64,000 bases of DNA from Daedaleopsis sinensis (lineage: Eukaryota > Basidiomycota > Agaricomycetes > Polyporales > Polyporaceae), in NCBI GenBank assembly GCA_033807695.1, contig CM066302.1, positions 62,001 through 126,000 of the forward strand, written 5' to 3'. The position numbers and the translations under genes are program-made. Shown piece after piece: positions 57,716 through 64,000 of this stretch (position 1 is the first letter of the stretch; each line of letters begins with the position of its first letter). The notes beneath the pieces were generated by a model. It was not told the DNA's origin. It saw only the letters and a program-made list of their open reading frames with translations, and did no database searches.

Positions 57716-58202
57716 GAAGCCTAAAGTTCGAGCTGCGTAATTCGCACACGTCAGCGAGCGAGCCTGATCTGGAGGAAAAGAACAAACGCACGATGCGGGG
57801 GACGATAGTTGCGGAGAGATGGAGATGTCGCTCTTTATGTATGTTCTCCCTGTTGGACAGTGCGGAGTCTCTGCGGGTGTGCTGGGAACAAAAAGCGGTG
57901 ACCTACGTGTTGGTGATGAAAGATCGCTGATCGCTATTGCAGCGCATATGTGCTCATGCATATACCGATAGGAGTCATAGGACGGGTCTCTGGCGCAAAC
58001 TTCATGGCTGTGCAGTTGTATTTGAGGCTGGTGTAAATGTGGTCTGATGTCGAGGAAGACGCGACTTGACGGAGGGAAGCTGAAATGAAGACACGAGGAG
58101 TTGAAGCATTCCCATAAACGCTCTCGCTTTGGCGGAGCCTATGAAGTCGCTTCATAGGAACAGTTGACACGCAACCCCCACCGTCTTTCAGTAGCAATAA
58201 CC

Positions 58203-58436
58203 ATGGCTCGCACTCAGACCGGAATACTATCACTGGACGAAGATTCGTTGACTCAGATCATTCTGGAGTTGCGCCATAATAGGGATATCAAGTCCTTCTC
58301 TTTCAAGCTCCTTCTTCCACAACCACCACCACGGTCGGTTTCCCACGGTCACTGGCGACTGGAGCAGCCACACCGGGGTCGCAACACACACACATATGCC
58401 CTTGAAACCGCGTTATATATACTTCCACGTCGATAA
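58203..58436 (+). pseudogene. Truncated start of another F-box-type gene
   Basis: Begins MARTQTGILSLDEDSL and continues TQIILELRHNRDIKSFSFK, which resembles the opening of Agaricomycete F-box proteins. After about 35 codons the similarity stops and the frame ends at 58436, shortly before the AT-rich block. Probably a fragment cut by the repeat region. Confidence 0.35.
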
Positions 58437-59566
58437 CACAACTCGTGGATGAGAACGACAACACTGGAGTGAAGGCATGACGTCCTGAGCCGTAGGTAAG
58501 AAAGTTAGTTGCACCCCGGTGCCGGCTTCACGACAGCCGACAAACCACAACCACGAAAGCCTCCGAGGCTGCGACATTGAGTCGAGGAGATCTATGCCCC
58601 CATATGCTCCTCGAGCACCGCTCACCACGAGCAACGCATGGATGGGGCACGTACCCCTCACCCTCCCCCCTGTGCTGCCAGCGCTAGTGTGACGGTTCAC
58701 TTTTGAACCGTGGGACACATGGGAGCGATTGCCAATTTGAAACCGCACCGGTTCGGCTGTGCTGGAGCAGCCTGAGGCATCAACCACACGATGGGCTACG
58801 CCTGAACCATGACCCGAACTAAATCGACTAGTAGAGATTTGAGCCTCGCGGAGCGTGCGCAACGGCAGACACCTTGAGCAGCATGCGGTAGGACGGCCAC
58901 ACCACACTTGCAGCTGCCAGACGACAACCAACCACCGGGGCCATAAATACATATTTCCTGCAGATACATCTTGATCATATCTTGGTTATTGTCCAAATAA
59001 ACCCAGCCTAGAACTGCTCATTACAGCTTGGTTTTATTTTAACTAAGTTCTCCATAGAAACAGCATAGAGAAGCATATATATCCCAGCATTATATAGTGA
59101 TCACTACTTCAACTATGCTCCATCATAGAGCCCCGAGTTATAGTCAGATTACTATTAGTAATAAGCTCCTCGGAATTTACAACTTATATCCACAGGTGAC
59201 ATTTAGAGGAATATGTCGGCAGTATATAAATTTGTAACAGATTATTTACATGCTAGACTCCATACTATATCATGTAGTCCCAGCCTGTTGATATCTCAAA
59301 TAAAGTCTGCATGTAGCTGGAATAGAGCACCGGGAAATTGTCAAGCTAAATGAGATGATTATTTTGAATGCCACTAAGAAGATAATCAGGATATTTCTTG
59401 AGTGGCTCATTCTGGTCATACTACTGGACATATTCTAAATGTGTTTGGGATATTTCCAGAATATAAACAGGCAAGAATACCACTACCACCACTACTTCAC
59501 CACCTGACTTCTACTTACACTACTAACTACCGCACTACTTACTACTACTAGCAACCTAATTTGTTG

Positions 59567-59606
<40 letters not shown>
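59567..59606. repeat. CTA trinucleotide microsatellite
   Basis: Thirteen CTA units without interruption, within a longer CTA/CCA-rich tract (59480-59660). Confidence 0.95.
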
Positions 59607-59780
59607 CACAACGACTACTACCACCTCTACTACTACCACCTCTTCTACTACTTAGTACTAATCTACCACTAGCTAAATAGCATTAACACAGCTGTTACCA
59701 CCTTGCTAAGCTAATATTAGATGCTAAATGCTTCGCTAACAATGTTCACCTAATCCTGTGAGTGCTGTTGAGCGCAGTTC

Positions 59781-59911
59781 ACTAATACCAATAATGTTGC
59801 TTTGCTATACTAATGCTGACAATGCTGTTATGCTTCACTAATATAAATCATGTTGTGTTGCTAAGCAAATGCTGGCAATGCTGCTAATGCTCTTCACTAA
59901 TACCAATAATG
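59781..59911 (+). repeat. 131-bp perfect direct repeat, copy 1
   Basis: By eye identical over all 131 bp to 60151-60281, starting ACTAATACCAATAATGTTGC. The identity contrasts with the diverged repeats around it. Confidence 0.85.
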
Positions 59912-60150
59912 TTGCTTTGCTATACTAATGCTGACAATGCTGTGAATGCTGATGCACTTCACTAATATCAATAATGTTGTGTTGCTCAGCTAATGCTGAC
60001 AATGCTGTTGTACTTCACATTAATCCTGTCCGAGTCAGTACTGTTAAGCTCACCTAATACTTGCCGCCCGGCGAGCGCATCCGAGAGCCGGTTGGACGGT
60101 GTATTCACTGCGCGCTGGCGGCTGTCTGCAGACCTATGTGTGGAGTATAC

Positions 60151-60281
60151 ACTAATACCAATAATGTTGCTTTGCTATACTAATGCTGACAATGCTGTTA
60201 TGCTTCACTAATATAAATCATGTTGTGTTGCTAAGCAAATGCTGGCAATGCTGCTAATGCTCTTCACTAATACCAATAATG
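60151..60281 (+). repeat. 131-bp perfect direct repeat, copy 2
   Basis: Copy of 59781-59911. Directly upstream (60060-60150) is a GC-rich segment whose reverse complement is found in two pieces at about 61900-61947 and 62150-62205. Confidence 0.85.
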
Positions 60282-61170
60282 ATAATGTTGTGGTGCTAAG
60301 CTAATGCTGACAATGCTGTTGTGCCTGTTGCACTTTATACTAATGCTGACAATGCTGTGAATGCTGATGCATGTAACAGCTCGGTCGGTGCTTGAGGTCG
60401 AGTCGGAGGGCGAGCACGTTACGATGCGAGAGCGAGGCGGGCAAGTGAGCAAGAACAATAGAGAGCGAGGCGGGCAAGCGAGCAAGAACGATAGAGAGAG
60501 GACGAGGTCCTAGACGAAACAGCGTTGGCAAGACGGGGCTACAGGAAGGGCAGCGGTCGAGTATAAGACTCGACCGCGGTACTGTGGCGCACGGGCGCTG
60601 ATGCGAACCGGGAAGGCGGGGATACAAATAAGGTAAGTACATCACGATGCGGGAGGGAGAACTAACTACAGCGCTGGAGCGCACAGGAATTGTATCATAC
60701 AAGAGACCATGGGCCGAGACAATGTCCATGAGGCTCGTGTAATGGCTCGTGCCATTACAATGCACTTAACTAATATCAATAATGTTGTGTTGCTCAGCTA
60801 ATGCTGACAATGCTGTTGTGCTTCATGTTGCAGCCCTGTATGCTTTGCTAACAATGTATACCAATAATGTTGCTTTTGTACTCTGTTAATACTATATGAT
60901 TTCAATCAGCTTGCTAAGCTAATGCATATAATGCTTTTGTACTACGCGAATATCATTAATGCTATTGAAGTAAGCTGATACTAGTAACCCTAGTATGCTC
61001 TGCCGACAATGTGATGCTATTGTGCTCAGCTAATACTAGCAATGCCATCTTCCTAAGCTAATATTGTACCAATCAGACCCAAGCACCTATGATATTCGCC
61101 TAGTACGAAAGCATTATATGCATTAGCTTAGCAAGCTGATTGAAATCATATAGTATTAACAGAGTACAAA

Positions 61171-61403
61171 AGCAACATTATTGGTATTAGTGTATACTCC
61201 ACACATCTGTCTGCAGACGGCCGCCCTATTTGGGCAGCCCGTGTGTAGACTACCCGCCCTACGTCGTCTGGCCCTTCAAGTTCCGTCTCTTTATTCAAAA
61301 CTCCTCAGTATATTACTGTAAGCTCATACACATAGTACTGCTAATATGATGCCAAATTCCAGGCCCAAGTAGACCGGGCCGCACTATACGAACAGCTGTA
61401 ATA
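61171..61403 (+). repeat. 233-bp direct repeat, copy 1
   Basis: Same length as 61901-62133 without gaps, with about a dozen differences, nearly all transitions. Contains a GC-rich stem (GGCCGCCC, loop TATTT, GGGCAGCC) with one mismatch at about 61219-61239. Confidence 0.85.
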
Positions 61404-61900
61404 GTATACACTCGTTCAAACATATCAAAATGGTACAGTAATAGGCTATTGCAACAGCATTAACAAAGTTTGCTAAGCGCAACTTGAACAGCAGCACAAC
61501 AATATTTGTCTCAGTGAAGCGTAATAGTGTTAACAGTATTAGATTAGTCAGTATCAGCATTGGCTCAGCAGACAACATTATCAGTAGTGAAGTGCAACAG
61601 TATTTGCAACATTAGCTGTGTCCACATGTCTTCGGGATGGTCAGATACAGTCTTCGGGATGGTCAGATACACATAGCAGTGTTACATAGAATTCTAGTGT
61701 TTACTTAGTGCAGCAATATTAACAGTATTAGGTGAGCTTAACAGTACTGACTCGGACAGGATTAGGTGAACATTGTTAGCAAAGCACAGGGCTGCAATGT
61801 GAAGCACAACAGCATTGTCAGCATTAGCTGAGCAACACAACATTATTGATATTAGTGAAGTGCATCAGCATTCACAGCATTGTCAGCATTAGTATAGCAA

Positions 61901-62133
61901 AGCAACATTATTGGTATTAGTGTATACTCCACACATAGGTCTGCAGACGGCCGCCCTATTTGGGCGGCCCGTGTGTAGACTATCCGCCCTATGTTGTCTG
62001 GCCCTTCAAGTTCTGTCTCTCTATTCAAAATTCCTCAGTATATTACTGTAAGCTCGTACACATAGTACTGCTAATATGATGCCAAATTCCAGGCCCAAGT
62101 AGACCGGGCTGCGCTATACGAACAGCTGTAATA
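61901..62133 (+). repeat. 233-bp direct repeat, copy 2, with perfect GC-rich hairpin
   Basis: Offset 730 bp from copy 1. Contains a perfect 8-bp stem, GGCCGCCC at 61949-61956 and GGGCGGCC at 61962-61969, around a TATTT loop. Several CpG sites of copy 1 are TpG here. Confidence 0.85.
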
Positions 62134-62627
62134 TATGCTCTACGCCATAAGCGCGCAGTGAATACACCGTCCAACTGGCTCTCGGATGCCCTCGCCGGGT
62201 GGGTTTAGCAACACAACATCAGCTAATACTAGCAATGCCATCTTCCTAAGCTAATATTGTACCAATCAGACCAAAGGACCTGGTGTGATTGGTGAAAAAC
62301 AGCTAAATCGGTCACCATGATGTGAAGTGCCAAAGGTATTTTAAAAGTTGGTTGTGATACACTACTTTGGTCTTATCTCAGATCAGATTAGCTTAGCACA
62401 CAACATCATTAGTTGTAGTGAAGTGCAACAGCATTCACAGCATTAGCTTTGTCCAACAGCTTAGGTAAGTTTAAAACATTAGAGGGCGCAAGCTTAACCA
62501 CCATGACCGCAAACTGATGGCATGTCTAATGCACGTCGCGGGCAGGGACATGTCGCTGCACCGCGCACCGTGCGAGATTGACAACCTCCAAGTGGCGAAG
62601 GGCAGGCCCGGGACTCGTATCATGCAG

Positions 62628-62655
62628 AGGAGGAGGAGGAGGAGGAGGAGGAGGA
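62628..62655. repeat. GGA trinucleotide microsatellite
   Basis: Nine AGG units directly downstream of the AT-rich island. Confidence 0.9.
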
Positions 62656-62957
62656 TTGGCGAGCCTTGTGAGTCAGAACTATATGCACTGTCGGTCCGTA
62701 GTACTAGCACATTCTGACTCTGGCGCTTGCCGCGAGTCCTGCTTTGGAAGTGTGGGCACCGGGCACGATTCCCTTGTGCTCAGTGCATCAACGTGTAGAA
62801 CCACCCGACACGACCGCACATCACGAAACGAGTCGCAACGAGGGCCGCTACTGCCAAGATCCATGACCGGGCACACCACCACGCAGGCACCTGCTGTCAA
62901 ATTGCGAGCCACCTTCGCCAGCCCCTGCGAGGAGACACCTCGGACAGTGACGTATGT

Positions 62958-63386
62958 CTATTCAGCTAGTAGGGCCAGGAAGGCCGTATCGTCAATCAAC
63001 ATGAGAGGGGAGACCGTGTCAACAAGTTCAAAGATATCATATACGTAGTGCGCTATCGCTGGCAAGCATGTGTCCTTTTGCAGCAGTGCATCGAAGAACG
63101 CTGGCAGGGACAGCTGCTCCCGCATCCTGCCCAGGTCCCCCCGGAAGGTGAGAGCAACTTTCGAGTAGAGGCTGTCACGGAGGAGGATGATGTGGGCATG
63201 GTCACACTCCAGCAGGACGTGGAGCTCGGTCTCGACTGCCCAGCGCTTCTGACAGAAGCGGCAATCCGTCTCGCGCGCGGAGTGATGCAGTGAGCGGCTG
63301 ATGTGGTTTCGGCTGGTTTCGGCCAGGATGAAGAGCGCGCAAGCGCTGGGTTCCTCGACAATCCCATCCCTTGCCACGAGCCCCAC
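62958..63386 (-). mobile_element. C-terminal remnant of a LINE-type reverse transcriptase polyprotein
   Basis: Minus-strand open frame of 142 codons. It contains a zinc-knuckle-like CRFCQKRW, then ETELHVLLEC, then LLRDSLYSKVALTF, FFDALLQKDTCLPAIAHYVY and DIFELVDTVSPL. This C-x2-C...H-x4-C plus helical tail pattern is what I recall from the C-termini of basidiomycete non-LTR retroelements. No reverse transcriptase core (YxDD) or endonuclease is present in the window, so this is a 3' remnant only. The call is from family memory and moderate in certainty. Confidence 0.5.
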
Positions 63387-63489
63387 TTAGAGGGTAGTGC
63401 CCCGACAAAACTCCTTGTGTCTCATTTCTACCACTGGTCTGTTGCTCTCCGAATTGCTCTCATGCATCACGTCACGAGGAACTACCCAG

Positions 63490-63699
63490 TTAACCACAGC
63501 CACTCCGTCCTGTAGGCACTCGCCAAGGCAACAACAAGGGCGGAACTGTGAGTACCAGTTGAAACATATCGAAGACGTAGTGTGCGAACGATGGTAAGCA
63601 GTCGTCCTTCCTCAGTATGCAGTCTACAAATTGCGGGGTGGTGGTGGGATCTACACCTTTGCTGGCTTTAGAGCCATTAGATGTCAAGCCCATGGCCAT
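63490..63699 (-). mobile_element. Second LINE C-terminal remnant
   Basis: FVDCILRKDDCLPSFAHYVF and DMFQLVLTVPPL align with the end of the preceding remnant (FFDALLQKDTCLPAIAHYVY and DIFELVDTVSPL), in the same orientation. Only the last 60 or so residues are left. This points to repeated 5'-truncated insertions at the same place. Confidence 0.5.
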
Positions 63700-63756
63700 G
63701 GTGTATACTCGCCATTTCTTGATCCCTCAACCGACTAAGGATCTCTCCCTGCACAG

Positions 63757-64000
63757 ATTTGTGATCGCGCCCAAGACGATGAATCGTACCACAACTCCAT
63801 TGCCACCATATTCGATCTCGCCAAAAAAGGGTCCCACCGCTCGCTCGACTCTGCAGGCAACATCAACCAGGACACCTGCCCGAGAAGCATCTCATCACAG
63901 CCCTCCGCGGTCTTCGCCGATTCCTCGAACGTCTCGCGGGCGACAAGTCTCTCGACGGCTTCTTCTCCGCCCTCCGCGTCTGCGGCGTCGACATCCAACG
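63757..64000 (+). pseudogene. Fragment of a HAM1-like N-terminal domain protein, frameshifted, runs off the right edge
   Basis: After a CTGCACAG acceptor a plus-strand frame reads ICDRAQDDESYHNSIATIFD and continues LAKKGSHRSLDSAGNINQDT. At about 63880 the similarity moves to another frame: LPEKHLITALRGLRRFLERL, AGDKSLDGFFSALRVCGVDI. Both parts fit the HAM1-like (DUF5923-type) N-terminal region of fungal proteins as I remember it, with a short stretch between them missing. The upstream exons are absent, replaced by LINE debris. Either a broken gene or a 3' part cut off by the insertions. Confidence 0.45.

Larger units (their letters stand above)
58950..62460. repeat. AT-rich repeat island
   Basis: Base composition changes abruptly at about 58950. 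Most of the 3.5 kb consists of variants of a roughly 20-bp unit around GCTAATGCTGACAATGCTG interleaved with ACTAATACCAATAATGTTG, on the plus strand up to about 61030 and largely as the reverse complement from about 61120. It has no credible coding frames. A GC-rich island at about 60385-60720 contains a 36-bp tandem duplication (GAGCGAGGCGGGCAAG units, 60430-60500). A 22-bp tandem duplication (GTCTTCGGGATGGTCAGATA) lies at 61627-61672. It looks like nested non-autonomous elements or pericentromeric/subtelomeric repeat. Confidence 0.75.

Noticed and set aside
60340..60765. 141-codon minus-strand frame inside the AT-rich island
   Set aside because: The frame is produced by a 36-bp tandem duplication giving a repeated leucine/serine stretch. 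No start context or homologous domain.
58950..62460. CRISPR-like array
   Set aside because: Repeats are contiguous variants without unique equal-length spacers, and the genome is eukaryotic.

Overview
The window is nuclear DNA from a filamentous basidiomycete, most likely an Agaricomycete. The genes are GC-rich and densely split by 46-90 nt GT-AG introns (several GC-AG). The families fit that group: an Agaricomycete-type F-box protein, single-pass membrane proteins with PPPPY tails, multi-copy O-methyltransferases and Baeyer-Villiger-type monooxygenases, and LINE debris. Coordinates come from reading both strands by hand, with exon joins chosen by splice signals, reading frame and paralogue comparison. 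Nothing was run against a database.

Layout. 1-2619 (-): 5' half of an importin-beta-3/importin-5 type karyopherin running off the left edge. 4535-6535 (+): a RING-SH3-SH3 protein and a shorter RING-only relative. 7.1-11.9 kb (-): three genes of a 14-cysteine secreted protein family (SSP1-3). 12.8-19.4 kb: O-methyltransferase OMT1 (+, pseudogene), monooxygenase BVMO1 (+, intact) and SSP4 (-, pseudogene). 20.2-22.9 kb: BVMO2 (-, intact). 25.5-33.3 kb: a glycosyltransferase family 15 mannosyltransferase (+) flanked by two diverging single-pass membrane proteins. 34.8-41.8 kb (+): SSP5, SSP6, SSP7 (intact) and SSP8 (broken). 42.2-50.8 kb (-): BVMO3, OMT2 and OMT3, all intact. 52.7-55.4 kb (+): BVMO4, with a frameshift and a lost splice donor. 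56.1-57.7 kb (-): an F-box protein. From 59 to 62.4 kb the base composition turns AT-rich and repetitive; the last 1.5 kb holds LINE fragments and a damaged HAM1-like fragment.

The central 7-55 kb looks like one expanded locus. It has eight copies of the secreted-protein gene, four monooxygenases and three methyltransferases, arranged roughly as a mirror image around the mannosyltransferase. SSP genes left of the centre are all on the minus strand and those right of it all on the plus strand. The block SSP-BVMO-OMT at 12.8-19.4 kb recurs inverted at 41.4-48.4 kb. Intact and broken copies complement each other: OMT1 is dead and OMT2 alive; BVMO4 is damaged and BVMO1-3 intact; SSP4 and SSP8 are broken in different exons.

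The OMT and BVMO proteins would act as tailoring enzymes (methylation, flavin-dependent oxygenation) on an unknown small molecule. No polyketide synthase, NRPS or terpene synthase is visible here, so the substrate must come from elsewhere. Whether the secreted cysteine-rich proteins work with these enzymes or merely share an unstable locus cannot be decided from sequence.
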